Shown one piece after another: positions 15,683 to 24,910 of a stretch of DNA of 64,000 nucleotides; position 1 is the stretch's first letter, and each line of letters begins with the position of its first letter. The stretch is taken from NCBI GenBank assembly GCA_001464475.1, contig LNDX01000003.1, positions 186,001-250,000 of the forward strand, in the 5' to 3' direction. The notes beneath the pieces are model-generated. The model was given only the letters and a program-made list of their open reading frames with translations. It did not search any database and was not told the DNA's origin. The stretch is from Flavobacteriaceae bacterium Ga0077528. GTDB lineage: Bacteria; Bacteroidota; Bacteroidia; Flavobacteriales; Flavobacteriaceae. A program made the position numbers and the translations under genes.

Positions 15683-16387
15683 ATGAAGAAACTACTTTAT
15701 ATTATACTATTATTACTTAGCATTACGACGTACTCGCAATCTAAAGGAATTTTTTCTAAAAACCCGATTTTGAATTTAGAAAACTTCGACAAACAGCGAG
15801 TTCATTGGGGTTATTTTTTAGGATTTAATATCTATGATTTTAAAATTGATTATTTAGACACACCAGATGTTGATATTGCAGTAAAACGAAATACTGGTTT
15901 TAATGTTGGTTTAGTTGGAAACCTAAGACTTCATGAACACATTGATTTGAGATTTGAACCAGGTCTTTATTATTCGCAAAGAAATCTAACTTACTCAGGT
16001 TTTACCAAAAAACTTGATGCTGAAAGAGAAGTTAGGTCAACTTATATTGATTTTCCGCTATTAGTGAAATTTTCTTCATTAAGAACTGGAAATATTAGAC
16101 CTTATCTTGTAGGTGGAGTTTCTGCAACATTAAACCTTGCAAGTAATTCAAAATCTTTGGACGATAACTACCAACAGCGTTTTAGAGTGAAACCTTGGAC
16201 ACAAAACTATCAAATTGGTTTTGGAGTTGATTTATATTTAGAATATTTCAAATTCTCACCATCTATTAGAGGTGTTTTTGGCTTGAATGACGAGCTAATT
16301 CGCGACAATAATCCAAATAGTCCTTGGACAGGAAACATCAAATCTATGCAGTCTCGTGGTATTTTTGTGAATTTCACTTTCCACTAA
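15683..16387 (+). CDS. porT: Type IX secretion protein PorT (SprT)
   Basis: This 234-residue protein has a signal peptide (MKKLLYIILLLLSITTYSQ) and then a predicted outer-membrane beta-barrel with alternating strands (VHWGYFLGFNIYDFKIDY, HIDLRFEPGLYYSQRNLTY, YIDFPLLVKFSS, RGIFVNFTFH at the end). The sequence and its place beside ubiE match PorT/SprT, which is needed for type IX secretion and gliding in F. johnsoniae and for gingipain secretion in Porphyromonas. Generic porin-family barrels look similar, so the call rests partly on context. The amylase at the end of the window is a likely client of this secretion system. The stop overlaps that of the convergent methyltransferase gene by four bases. 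Confidence 0.82.
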   Translation: MKKLLYIILLLLSITTYSQSKGIFSKNPILNLENFDKQRVHWGYFLGFNIYDFKIDYLDTPDVDIAVKRNTGFNVGLVGNLRLHEHIDLRFEPGLYYSQRNLTYSGFTKKLDAEREVRSTYIDFPLLVKFSSLRTGNIRPYLVGGVSATLNLASNSKSLDDNYQQRFRVKPWTQNYQIGFGVDLYLEYFKFSPSIRGVFGLNDELIRDNNPNSPWTGNIKSMQSRGIFVNFTFH

Positions 16388-17112
16388 GAATTTCTTTTAA
16401 ATTCACTTAAGAAAATGGCGGTTGCTGTTGCTACATTCAAACTTTCTGTTTGTTGTAAATCACCAAATCTTGGAATAGCCAATCTATCGGAAACTAATTT
16501 TTCTATTTTTTCTGAAATTCCGTTGGCTTCATTACCTAAAACTAAAATTCCTTCTTGAGATAAATTTTCTTTGTAAACGTTTTTTCCATCCATAAAAGTT
16601 CCAAAAATTGGAGTGCTTGCTCTTTTTAGATATTTCTCTAAATCCAAATAAGCTACAGAAACTCTCGAAATCGAACCCATTGTTGCCTGAACTACTTTTG
16701 GATTGTAAACATCAACTGTTTGTTCACTACAAACCATTTGATTAATGCCATACCAATCACACAATCTAACAATTGTACCTAAATTTCCAGGGTCTCTAAT
16801 ATCGTCTAACGCAACTATTAAACCCTTATCATTTCTTGGTTTTTGTTCCGGAATTTGAAATAATGCCAAACAATTATTAGGAGTTGATAAACAAGATATT
16901 CTTTTCAAATCTTGATCCGAAATTTGTGTTTTTTTATCAGAACTTATTGTTTCAAAAATATTCTGTGTCACATACAAATGTTCTAGCACAAAATTTGATT
17001 GTAAGAGTTCTTGGATTACCTTTACACCTTCAGCAATAAACAATTGATGAATTTGTCTGAATTTTTTTTGTTGTAAACTCGTAATTAGCTTTATTTGGTT
17101 TTTACTAACCAT
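16384..17112 (-). CDS. TrmH/SpoU-family RNA 2'-O-methyltransferase
   Basis: This SPOUT-fold enzyme probably methylates a ribose in rRNA (RlmB-like) or tRNA. I chose the ATG at 17112 (242 residues, MVSKNQIKLITSLQQKKFRQ), since this is the normal N-terminus of the RNA-binding substrate domain; a longer frame from 17160 runs into the divergent tamL start. All three SpoU motifs are present: ALDDIRDPGNLGTIVRLCDW, LVLGNEANGISEKI, and IPRFGDLQQTESLNVATATA. In motif 3 the usual Pro before the Gln/Glu run is replaced (RFGDLQQTESLN). Exact substrate cannot be told from sequence. Confidence 0.88.
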   Translation of the reverse strand: MVSKNQIKLITSLQQKKFRQIHQLFIAEGVKVIQELLQSNFVLEHLYVTQNIFETISSDKKTQISDQDLKRISCLSTPNNCLALFQIPEQKPRNDKGLIVALDDIRDPGNLGTIVRLCDWYGINQMVCSEQTVDVYNPKVVQATMGSISRVSVAYLDLEKYLKRASTPIFGTFMDGKNVYKENLSQEGILVLGNEANGISEKIEKLVSDRLAIPRFGDLQQTESLNVATATAIFLSEFKRNS

Positions 17113-17129
17113 AAAAAAATGTACTTTTG
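17095..17129 (+). promoter_or_regulatory. Likely promoter for tamL
   Basis: TACTTTTG at 17122-17129 is an exact -7 element, with TTG at 17095-17097 giving a 24-base spacer, one more than consensus. It overlaps the 5' end of the divergent methyltransferase gene. Confidence 0.55.
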
Positions 17130-17148
17130 AATTAAATTTTCCAACCCA

Positions 17149-19695
17149 TTGAAAAAACACGTTACAAAAATATCATTATTTATTTTAATCGGACTCATAA
17201 TTGTCTCTTGTAATGTCACAAAAAAAGTGCCTGCTGGAAAACGACTTCTTGTTAAAAACGAAATAACCGTTGATAATAAAGAGACCAAGCAAGAAGATGT
17301 GTTTATTCAATTGTATCAAAAACCCAATAGTTCCATTCTTGGCTATCGTTTGCGTTTGAATTTATACAATCTGGCAAAGAAAAACGCCGACACTTCTTAT
17401 GCAAAATGGTTGGCAAAAAAACCTAATCGCAGAAAAAATCTAGCCAAATTACTTTCTGAAAAACAAGTTGATCGCCTTGGAAAATCCTTTTTAGTTTCTG
17501 GATTTAGTAATTTTTTGATGAAAACTGGTGAAGCTCCAGTAGTTTTTGATACAATTAGCACAAAAAAATCCCTTAGAAGATTAGAATCTTTCTACTACAA
17601 CAGAGGTTATTTTGATGTCAAAGCAAATTACACAAGAGATACAAGTGTTTCTAAAAAAATTGGCATTAAATATAATGTTGATTTAAAAAAACCTTACATA
17701 ATTGATTCTCTAAAAACTGTAATTGAAACTCCGGCTCTAGATTCGTTGTATCAAACAAGGAAAAGCAATTCGATTATTAAATCAAATGTACAATACAATA
17801 CAGAAGATTTTAATAATGAAAGAAATAGAATAACCACTCATTTTAGAAACAATGGCGCTTTCCTTTTTCAACAAAATTACATTACTTATAAGCTAGATAC
17901 CATTGACACTAACAAAAAAGTAAATGTAAAATTACTCATAAAAGATTATTCTTACAGAGAAGATGATTCTTCTAAAACCGCTCCTTTTAAATTATATAAG
18001 ATAAGTAAAGTTGCCATTTATACTGACCACACAACCAATAAAAACGATATAAAAATAAAAGATAGTCTAGAATACAAAGACTTTTTCTTGTACAGCGAAA
18101 ACAAATTAAAATACCGTCCAAAAGCAATTACAGATGCTGTTTTCATTACCAAAGGAAGTCTGTATTCTGATAATTCTAATGTGCTTACCACTCGATATTT
18201 GAGTAATCTAAAAGTATTTAACTATCCAACAATTCAATATAAAGTTGACCCTAAAGATGAAAATGCTTTGATTGCAAATATTTTCTTAACTCCAAGAAAG
18301 AAATATACTTTTGGAGCATCTGTAGATTTCACACATTCTAATATTCAAGATTTTGGTATTTCCGGAAACACTTCTATGGGAATTAGAAACGTATTTAACG
18401 GAGCAGAAACTTTTGAACTTGGATTTAGAGGAAACGTTGGTGCATCAAGAGATAATGCTAATCCAAACAATAATTTTTTTAATATATCTGAAATTGGTAT
18501 TGATGCCAAGTTGAATTTTCCGAGAATTTTCTTCCCATTTAATACCGAAAAAATTATTGCAAAAAGTATGATTCCATCCACTTCAATAAGTGTGGGTTTT
18601 GCAAAACAAAGAAACATCGGATTGGACAAACAAAACTTTACGAGTGCTTTTTCCTACAATTGGACACCAACAAGAAATACTGCATTCCGATTTGATATTT
18701 TGAATATTCAATTTGTTAAAAACGTAAACATTGGAAATTATTTCAATATTTATCAATCTTCTTATAATGTTTTGAATCTTTTAGCAAACAACTATTCGAC
18801 TAATCAAGACTATTTCGATAATAATAAATTGATTATTGGATCAGGAACAGATGGTTTTGTAAACGATGCTTTATTTGGTACTTTGTCAAGTTCTATAAGC
18901 GCAAGCGATTTAAAAACCATTAGAAGTATTGAAGAAAGAAGAAAAAGATTAACTGAGAACAACTTGATTTTTGCGACGAATATAAGCTACTCTAAAACCA
19001 CTAGCAAAGGTCTAAACGACAATAGTTTCTATTCGTATAAAACTAAAATTGAATCTGCAGGAAATCTACTTTCAATCTTGGCTAGAGCTTCCAAACAGCT
19101 TGAAAATCAATCTGGCGCCAACACTTTCTTTGAAGTAGAATATTCTCAATACATAAAAGGCGAGTTTGAATTTATTAAACACTGGAATTTTGGCACAAAA
19201 AAAGTTATTGCAATGAGAAGTTTTGCTGGAATAGCTGTTCCTTATGGTAATTCTAATAGTATTCCTTTCTCTCGAAGTTATTTTTCTGGTGGTTCTAACG
19301 ATAACCGTTCTTGGCAACCCTATAGTTTAGGTCCAGGAAGCAGTGGCGCTATCAACGACTTTAATGAAGCCAACATGAAACTAGCTTTTAGTGCGGAACT
19401 TCGATATAACTTATTCGGAAAATTCAACAGTGCGATTTTTACTGATATCGGAAATATTTGGAATGTTTTTGACAATGTTACCGACGAAGCAAATAAATTT
19501 AAAGGATTAGAATCCATGAAAGAACTTGCTGTAGGAACTGGAGTAGGTTTACGATACGACCAAGGTCTTTTTGTAGTGCGATTTGACCTCGGATTTAAAA
19601 CCTATAATCCTTCAAAAATTGAAAATGAAAGATGGTTTAGAGAATTGAATTTTTCTAAATCAGTATTAAATATTGGAATAAATTATCCTTTCTAA
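17149..19695 (+). CDS. tamL: TamL, lipoprotein of the BamA/TamA (Omp85) family
   Basis: The 848-residue protein begins with a lipoprotein signal (KISLFILIGLIIVSC, acylated Cys21), followed by POTRA-like periplasmic domains (GYFDVKANYTRDTSVSKKIG, VQYNTEDFNNERNRITTHFR) and a C-terminal Omp85 barrel with the conserved RSYFSGGSNDNRSWQ segment, the (V)RGF-type motif variant. A lipidated TamA/BamA homologue of this kind is called TamL in Bacteroidota, where it works with a TamB-type protein in outer-membrane assembly. It starts with TTG; the signal peptide would be lost from any later start. No TamB gene lies next to it. Confidence 0.87.
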   Translation: MKKHVTKISLFILIGLIIVSCNVTKKVPAGKRLLVKNEITVDNKETKQEDVFIQLYQKPNSSILGYRLRLNLYNLAKKNADTSYAKWLAKKPNRRKNLAKLLSEKQVDRLGKSFLVSGFSNFLMKTGEAPVVFDTISTKKSLRRLESFYYNRGYFDVKANYTRDTSVSKKIGIKYNVDLKKPYIIDSLKTVIETPALDSLYQTRKSNSIIKSNVQYNTEDFNNERNRITTHFRNNGAFLFQQNYITYKLDTIDTNKKVNVKLLIKDYSYREDDSSKTAPFKLYKISKVAIYTDHTTNKNDIKIKDSLEYKDFFLYSENKLKYRPKAITDAVFITKGSLYSDNSNVLTTRYLSNLKVFNYPTIQYKVDPKDENALIANIFLTPRKKYTFGASVDFTHSNIQDFGISGNTSMGIRNVFNGAETFELGFRGNVGASRDNANPNNNFFNISEIGIDAKLNFPRIFFPFNTEKIIAKSMIPSTSISVGFAKQRNIGLDKQNFTSAFSYNWTPTRNTAFRFDILNIQFVKNVNIGNYFNIYQSSYNVLNLLANNYSTNQDYFDNNKLIIGSGTDGFVNDALFGTLSSSISASDLKTIRSIEERRKRLTENNLIFATNISYSKTTSKGLNDNSFYSYKTKIESAGNLLSILARASKQLENQSGANTFFEVEYSQYIKGEFEFIKHWNFGTKKVIAMRSFAGIAVPYGNSNSIPFSRSYFSGGSNDNRSWQPYSLGPGSSGAINDFNEANMKLAFSAELRYNLFGKFNSAIFTDIGNIWNVFDNVTDEANKFKGLESMKELAVGTGVGLRYDQGLFVVRFDLGFKTYNPSKIENERWFRELNFSKSVLNIGINYPF

Positions 19696-19708
19696 TTTTA
19701 GAAATTAT

Positions 19709-19716
19709 TACTTTTG
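19709..19716 (+). promoter_or_regulatory. -7 element (TACTTTTG) for fbaA
   Basis: Exact TAnnTTTG match 29 bases before the aldolase start codon; no TTG at the -33 distance. Confidence 0.55.
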
Positions 19717-19745
19717 TAAACTTAACTAAAAAACATAACTACAAG

Positions 19746-20813
19746 ATGTCACACAATATCAAACCTGGAGTTGCCACTGGAGATGAAGTTCAAGCAATTT
19801 TTGCTTATGCAAAAGAAAAAGGATTCGCGCTTCCTGCGGTAAACGTAACTGGTTCAAGTACCATCAATGGTGTTTTAGAAACAGCAGCCAAATTAAATGC
19901 ACCTGTTATCATTCAATTTTCTAATGGTGGAGCACAATTTAATGCTGGAAAAGGACTTTCAAATGCTGGCGAAAAATCGGCTATTGCTGGTGGAATAGCT
20001 GGAGCAAAACACGTTCACACTTTAGCAGAAGCTTATGGAGCAACTGTTATTCTTCATACAGATCACTGTGCAAAAAAATTATTACCTTGGATTGATGGTT
20101 TATTAGATGCTTCTGAAAAACATTTTGCAGAAACAGGAAAACCTTTGTATTCATCACACATGATTGACTTGTCTGAAGAACCAATTGAAGAAAATATCGA
20201 AATCTGTAAAACTTATTTAGCTCGTATGAGTAAAATGGGAATGACTTTAGAAATTGAATTAGGAATTACCGGTGGTGAAGAAGACGGAGTTGATAATTCT
20301 GATGTTGATAGTTCTAAATTATACACACAACCTTCAGAAGTTGCTTATGCTTATGAAGAACTTTTAAAAGTTAGCCCAAGATTCACAATCGCAGCTTCTT
20401 TCGGAAATGTTCACGGTGTTTACAAACCAGGAAATGTAAAATTAACTCCAAAAATCTTGAAAAACTCTCAAGAGTATGTTCAAAACAAATTCAATACTGG
20501 TGCTAATCCTGTTGATTTTGTATTCCACGGAGGTTCTGGTTCTACATTAGAAGAAATTAGAGAAGCTATTTCTTATGGTGTGATCAAAATGAATATTGAT
20601 ACTGACTTACAATTTGCTTTCACAGAAGGTATTCGTGATTATATGGTAAACAATATTGAGTATTTAAAAACTCAAATCGGTAATCCAGAAGGTGCTGATT
20701 CACCAAATAAAAAACATTATGACCCAAGAAAATGGGTTCGTGAAGGAGAAGTTACTTTCAACAAAAGATTAGAGCAAGCATTTGCTGATTTAAACAACGT
20801 GAATACTTTATAA
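19746..20813 (+). CDS. fbaA: Class II fructose-bisphosphate aldolase
   Basis: The zinc-dependent enzyme splits fructose-1,6-bisphosphate in glycolysis and runs in reverse in gluconeogenesis. Length (355) and motifs match the E. coli FbaA branch: HTDHCAKKLLPWIDGLLDA with the catalytic Asp and zinc-binding His, EIELGITGGEEDGVDNSDVD, GNVHGVYKPGN and VFHGGSGSTLEEIREAISYG with further zinc and phosphate ligands. It is co-oriented with accD and separated from it by a 74-base hairpin-like repeat. Confidence 0.97.
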   Translation: MSHNIKPGVATGDEVQAIFAYAKEKGFALPAVNVTGSSTINGVLETAAKLNAPVIIQFSNGGAQFNAGKGLSNAGEKSAIAGGIAGAKHVHTLAEAYGATVILHTDHCAKKLLPWIDGLLDASEKHFAETGKPLYSSHMIDLSEEPIEENIEICKTYLARMSKMGMTLEIELGITGGEEDGVDNSDVDSSKLYTQPSEVAYAYEELLKVSPRFTIAASFGNVHGVYKPGNVKLTPKILKNSQEYVQNKFNTGANPVDFVFHGGSGSTLEEIREAISYGVIKMNIDTDLQFAFTEGIRDYMVNNIEYLKTQIGNPEGADSPNKKHYDPRKWVREGEVTFNKRLEQAFADLNNVNTL

Positions 20814-20818
20814 TGTAA

Positions 20819-20878
20819 GATTAAGGATTTGGGATTAAGGATTTTAAAATCCTAATTCTCAGATTCCTAATTCCAAAA
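20819..20878. repeat. AATCC/GGATT-rich hairpin repeat between fbaA and accD
   Basis: The gap can fold into a long imperfect hairpin whose core is the perfect 16-bp palindrome AGGATTTTAAAATCCT (20838-20853). The arms repeat GGATT/TTAAGGATT on the left and AATCCTAATTC on the right. It belongs to the same family as the tracts at 9801-9889 and 25940-26010. Confidence 0.65.
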
Positions 20879-20887
20879 TACAAAATT

Positions 20888-21742
20888 ATGGCTTGGTTTA
20901 AAAGAAAAGAAAAAGGAATTACTACTGCAACTGAGGACAAAAAAGATGTTCCTAAAGGATTGTGGTACAAATCGCCAACAGGAAAAATTATTGATACTGA
21001 CGAATTAGCTAGAAATCTTTGGGTTAGTCCAGAAGACGATTTTCATGTTAGAATTGGAAGTAAAGAATATTTCGAAATTTTGTTCGATAACAACGAGTTC
21101 AAAGAATTGGATGCAAAAATGACATCTAAAGATCCATTGAACTTTGTGGATACTAAAAAATATTCTGACCGATTAAAAGACGTAATGGACAAAACCAAAT
21201 TGAAAGATGCGGTTAGAACAGGCGTTGGAAAATCTAAAGGTAAAGATTTAGTAGTTTGTTGTATGGATTTTGCCTTTATTGGTGGATCAATGGGTGCAGT
21301 TGTTGGAGAAAAAATTGCTCGTGGAATTGATTATTCTATCAAACATAACGTGCCATTTTTAATGATTTCAAAATCAGGTGGTGCTCGTATGATGGAAGCG
21401 GCTTTTTCATTAATGCAATTAGCTAAAACCTCAGCAAAATTAGCGCAATTGGCCGAAGCAAAAATCCCATACATTTCATTATGTACAGACCCAACAACTG
21501 GTGGAACTACAGCATCTTACGCTATGTTAGGTGATATTAATATCGCTGAACCAGGAGCATTAATTGGATTTGCTGGTCCTAGAGTAGTTCGTGATACAAC
21601 AGGTAAAGATTTACCAGAAGGTTTTCAAACATCAGAATTTTTGTTAGAACACGGTTTCTTAGATTTTATCACTCCAAGAAAGGAACTAAAAGACAAAATC
21701 AATCTATACATCGATTTAATTTTGAATCAAGAAATTAGATAG
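20888..21742 (+). CDS. accD: Acetyl-CoA carboxylase carboxyltransferase, beta subunit, lacking the zinc ribbon cysteines
   Basis: AccD and AccA form the carboxyltransferase that makes malonyl-CoA for fatty acid synthesis. The 284 residues show the crotonase-type core: [74 protein letters not shown]. In E. coli AccD four cysteines near the N-terminus hold a zinc ion. Here the matching region reads [11 protein letters not shown] and [11 protein letters not shown], so all four are replaced while the surrounding pattern is kept. The gene follows fbaA and ends in a strong hairpin. Confidence 0.94.
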   Translation: MAWFKRKEKGITTATEDKKDVPKGLWYKSPTGKIIDTDELARNLWVSPEDDFHVRIGSKEYFEILFDNNEFKELDAKMTSKDPLNFVDTKKYSDRLKDVMDKTKLKDAVRTGVGKSKGKDLVVCCMDFAFIGGSMGAVVGEKIARGIDYSIKHNVPFLMISKSGGARMMEAAFSLMQLAKTSAKLAQLAEAKIPYISLCTDPTTGGTTASYAMLGDINIAEPGALIGFAGPRVVRDTTGKDLPEGFQTSEFLLEHGFLDFITPRKELKDKINLYIDLILNQEIR

Positions 21743-21764
21743 ATTTTAAAAGATATTTAAAAAC

Positions 21765-21798
21765 AAAAAACACAAAGTAATTGCTTTGTGTTTTTTTT
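21765..21798. terminator. Terminator after accD
   Basis: AAAAAACACAAAG pairs with CTTTGTGTTTTTT around a 6-base loop and is followed by more T. The A run on the left means it may also serve the convergent permease gene. Confidence 0.88.
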
Positions 21799-21818
21799 AT
21801 TTATTTATTTTAAACTCC

Positions 21819-21847
21819 GTACTTCTTACTTCTACCTTCGTACTTCC
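21819..21847. repeat. GTACTTC/TACTTCT degenerate tandem tract
   Basis: The words GTACTTC, TTACTTC, TACCTTC and GTACTTC follow each other between the accD terminator and the end of the permease gene, with a period of 7 to 10 bases. Confidence 0.5.
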
Positions 21848-21850
21848 AAA

Positions 21851-23098
21851 TTACATTCCACTACGAATAGCTTCTACTGGATCAAGTTTTGAAGCTGAGA
21901 TTGCCGGTAAAATTCCTGCAATTAATCCAATTATTATGGCTAATCCTGAGCCTAACATAATATTGCTTAAACTCAATACAAACTCAAAGTCGAGAAGTTT
22001 TGTTAAGGTAATTGCAATAATCCAGACTAGAAAAATTCCTATTAATCCGCCAATTAAACACAAGATTACGGCTTCAAATAAAAACTGAAATAAGATGAAT
22101 CTATTTTTAGCACCAAGAGATTTCTGAATTCCGATTAAGTTGGTTCGTTCTTTTACAGAAACAAACATAATGTTGGCTACTCCAAAACCTCCAACTAAAA
22201 GAGAAAATCCTGCAATAACCCATCCACCAAGATTCATAAAACCAATTACACCATCAATTAAATCGGTAAAACCTGAAAAAACATTCACAAAAAAGTTGTC
22301 AATTTCACCAGTTTTAACACCTCTAAACATACGTAGTTTTTGTTTTAAATCGGCTTTGAAGGCTTCCATATCGATGCCTTTTTTAGGTTTGATAACAATT
22401 ACAGGCGTCATCGAATCGTTATTATCGCCATACATTCTTCTAATGAAATTCACAGGAATAAATGCCGAAGTATCATCGTCTCCAAACATTCCGGCGCCTT
22501 GTTTTTTCAACACGCCAATCACAGTGAAACGCTGTCCGTAAAGTCTGATTTCTTTTCCGATGGGATCTAAATTTTCAAAAAGACTATTGGCTAATTCATG
22601 ACCAATTACCGTTACAGCAGCTCCAGAATTCGATTCCGATTCGTTGTAAAAACGTCCATCGGTAAATTCTAAACCTTGAATATCAATAAACTCATAAGAA
22701 ACTGGAACCACATTTACATTACTAACCGATTTCTCTTCATATTTTACGGTTTCCCAACTCAAGAAAATCTGAAAAGCTAATTCTTGTGCGTCTGGAAGTG
22801 ACGTTTTAAGATATTCATATTCGGTGTAAGTCACATCTGGAAATTGCTCTCGCTTCCATCTTGGCACTTCTGAAGGACCAAAACTACCTTTGAACAAATA
22901 AATAGTATTTTTATCTAAACTACTTAACTCCTTTTTGATTTTTTGATCTAAAGAATCGACCGCTGCTAAAACAGCAATGATAGAAAATATTCCAATCGTT
23001 ACTCCAAGCAGCGAAAGAAGTGTACGCAACTTATTGTTTCGCAACGCATTCATTGCAAAACTGAAACTTTCACTCAATAATCGAAGGTAAACAAGCAT
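21851..23098 (-). CDS. MacB-type ABC transporter permease
   Basis: The 415-residue protein has the MacB/FtsX layout: one N-terminal membrane helix (LLSLLGVTIGIFSIIAVLAA, about residues 29-48), a large periplasmic MacB_PCD domain (about 50-275), then three C-terminal helices with the FtsX signature (GVANIMFVSVKERTNLIGIQ, KSLGAKNRFIL, ISASKLDPVEAIRSGM). Such permeases work with a MacB-type ATPase and move lipoproteins, peptides or antibiotics, or act by mechanotransmission. No ATPase gene is adjacent, so the partner must be encoded elsewhere. It points towards accD and away from purH. Confidence 0.88.
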   Translation of the reverse strand: MLVYLRLLSESFSFAMNALRNNKLRTLLSLLGVTIGIFSIIAVLAAVDSLDQKIKKELSSLDKNTIYLFKGSFGPSEVPRWKREQFPDVTYTEYEYLKTSLPDAQELAFQIFLSWETVKYEEKSVSNVNVVPVSYEFIDIQGLEFTDGRFYNESESNSGAAVTVIGHELANSLFENLDPIGKEIRLYGQRFTVIGVLKKQGAGMFGDDDTSAFIPVNFIRRMYGDNNDSMTPVIVIKPKKGIDMEAFKADLKQKLRMFRGVKTGEIDNFFVNVFSGFTDLIDGVIGFMNLGGWVIAGFSLLVGGFGVANIMFVSVKERTNLIGIQKSLGAKNRFILFQFLFEAVILCLIGGLIGIFLVWIIAITLTKLLDFEFVLSLSNIMLGSGLAIIIGLIAGILPAISASKLDPVEAIRSGM

Positions 23099-23297
23099 AT
23101 CGGTTTTATTTTCTAGGTCAAATTTAAGATATTAGTAAATAGAATGATGGAATTGTTACAGAAAATAAAGTGAAATTGTAAGTTGTCATAATATTTTTGA
23201 AAAATCAACTAATAACTATCATTTTATAAACCTAAAAAACATCCAATTTTGTTAAAATATTCTACAAAAAACTAAAATAAAATCCGATAAAAAAAAC

Positions 23298-23305
23298 TAC
23301 TTTTG
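23298..23305 (+). promoter_or_regulatory. -7 element (TACTTTTG) for purH
   Basis: Exact TAnnTTTG match 21 bases before the purH start codon, followed by GCGTGC. No TTG at the -33 distance. Confidence 0.6.
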
Positions 23306-23326
23306 CGTGCTTAACAACACAACACA

Positions 23327-24853
23327 ATGAGCACTACAAAAACAATTCAATCTGCTCTTATTTCTGTATTTGATAAAACGGGATTAGAGCCTATTGTGAA
23401 ACAACTTCACAAACAAAACGCAACTATTTATTCTACTGGAGGAACCGAAGAATTTATTAAAAATCTTGGTATTCCTGTAGTTCCTGTAGAAGATATTACT
23501 GCCTTTCCAGAGATTCTTGGTGGAAGAGTAAAAACATTACATCCTAAAATTTTTGGTGGTATTTTAAACCGTCAAGACAACCCAACCGATGTGGAACAAA
23601 TGAAACAGTTTGAGATTCCGCAAATCGACTTGGTTATTGTTGATTTATATCCGTTTGAAAAAACAGTAGCTTCTGGTGCAAATGAAACCGATGTTATTGA
23701 AAAAATTGATATCGGAGGAATTTCATTAATTCGTGCTGCTGCAAAAAACTTTAAAGACACCGTAATTGTTCCATCAGTTGCAGAATATGAATTGTTCCTA
23801 GGAATGATTACTGAAGGAAACGGCGCTACAACTTTAGAACAAAGAAAATACTTGGCTACAAGAGCATTTCACGTTTCATCAAATTACGATACCGCGATTT
23901 TCAATTATTTTAATACAGAAGATACTTATTACAAAGAAAGTATTGCTAATGGTCAAGTGTTGCGTTATGGAGAAAATCCTCATCAAAAAGGATTCTTCTT
24001 TGGCGATTTTGACGCTATGTTTACCAAACTTCACGGAAAAGAATTATCATATAACAACTTGTTAGATGTTGACGCTGCTGTAAATTTGATTGAAGAATTT
24101 AAAAACAACGAACCAACTTTTGCCATTCTAAAACACAATAACGCTTGCGGATTAGCAACTAGACCAACAATGAAAGAAGCTTATCTTGCTGCTTTAGCCT
24201 GCGATCCAACCTCTGCTTTTGGAGGTGTTTTGATGGCAAACGGTCATATTGATACTGCCACGGCTACCGAAATCAATTCTTTATTTTGTGAAGTAGTAAT
24301 TGCACCAAGTTATGATGCTGAAGCGTTAAATATTCTACAAGAAAAAAAGAACCGAATTGTATTGACAATAAATGATGTACCTTTACCTCAACGCCAAGTA
24401 AGAACTTGTTTAAACGGATTGTTGGTACAAGATAAAAACAACATCACAGATACTAAACAAGACATAAAAAACGTTACTATAACAATACCTACAGAGCAAG
24501 AAGTAGAAGATTTATTGTTTGCTTCTAAAATCTGTAAAAACACCAAGTCAAATACTATAGTTTTTGCCAAAAACAATACTTTAATTGCTTCTGGAACGGG
24601 ACAAACCTCTCGTGTAGATGCTTTAAAACAAGCCATTGAAAAAGCAAACACTTTCGGATTTGATTTACATGGAGCTGTGATGGCAAGCGATGCTTTCTTC
24701 CCATTTCCTGATTGTGTAGAGATTGCAAATCATGCTGGAATTACGGCTGTTATTCAACCAGGAGGTTCTATAAAAGACGAATTGAGCATCAATTATTGTA
24801 ACGAAAATAAAGTTGCAATGGTATTTACAGGAACACGTCATTTTAAACATTAA
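23327..24853 (+). CDS. purH: Bifunctional AICAR transformylase / IMP cyclohydrolase
   Basis: PurH carries out the last two steps of de novo IMP synthesis. The N-terminal MGS-like cyclohydrolase domain (about residues 1-145) has YSTGGTEEFIKNLGIPVVPV and GRVKTLHPKIFGGIL. The C-terminal transformylase domain has LRYGENPHQKGFF, KHNNACGLA with the catalytic Lys-His, CDPTSAFGGVL, and ends SINYCNENKVAMVFTGTRHF. The 508-residue length is normal. It stands between a divergent permease gene and the mre operon, each with its own -7 element. Confidence 0.97.
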   Translation: MSTTKTIQSALISVFDKTGLEPIVKQLHKQNATIYSTGGTEEFIKNLGIPVVPVEDITAFPEILGGRVKTLHPKIFGGILNRQDNPTDVEQMKQFEIPQIDLVIVDLYPFEKTVASGANETDVIEKIDIGGISLIRAAAKNFKDTVIVPSVAEYELFLGMITEGNGATTLEQRKYLATRAFHVSSNYDTAIFNYFNTEDTYYKESIANGQVLRYGENPHQKGFFFGDFDAMFTKLHGKELSYNNLLDVDAAVNLIEEFKNNEPTFAILKHNNACGLATRPTMKEAYLAALACDPTSAFGGVLMANGHIDTATATEINSLFCEVVIAPSYDAEALNILQEKKNRIVLTINDVPLPQRQVRTCLNGLLVQDKNNITDTKQDIKNVTITIPTEQEVEDLLFASKICKNTKSNTIVFAKNNTLIASGTGQTSRVDALKQAIEKANTFGFDLHGAVMASDAFFPFPDCVEIANHAGITAVIQPGGSIKDELSINYCNENKVAMVFTGTRHFKH

Positions 24854-24859
24854 TTTTAT

Positions 24860-24867
24860 TATTTTTG
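24860..24867 (+). promoter_or_regulatory. -7 element (TATTTTTG) for the mreB operon
   Basis: Exact TAnnTTTG match between the purH stop and the mreB start (43 bases upstream of the ATG at 24911). No TTG at -33. Confidence 0.5.
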
Positions 24868-24910
24868 TAGGCTGATAAAAATTTAACAAACTAAACACCC
24901 TTTTTTGAAT

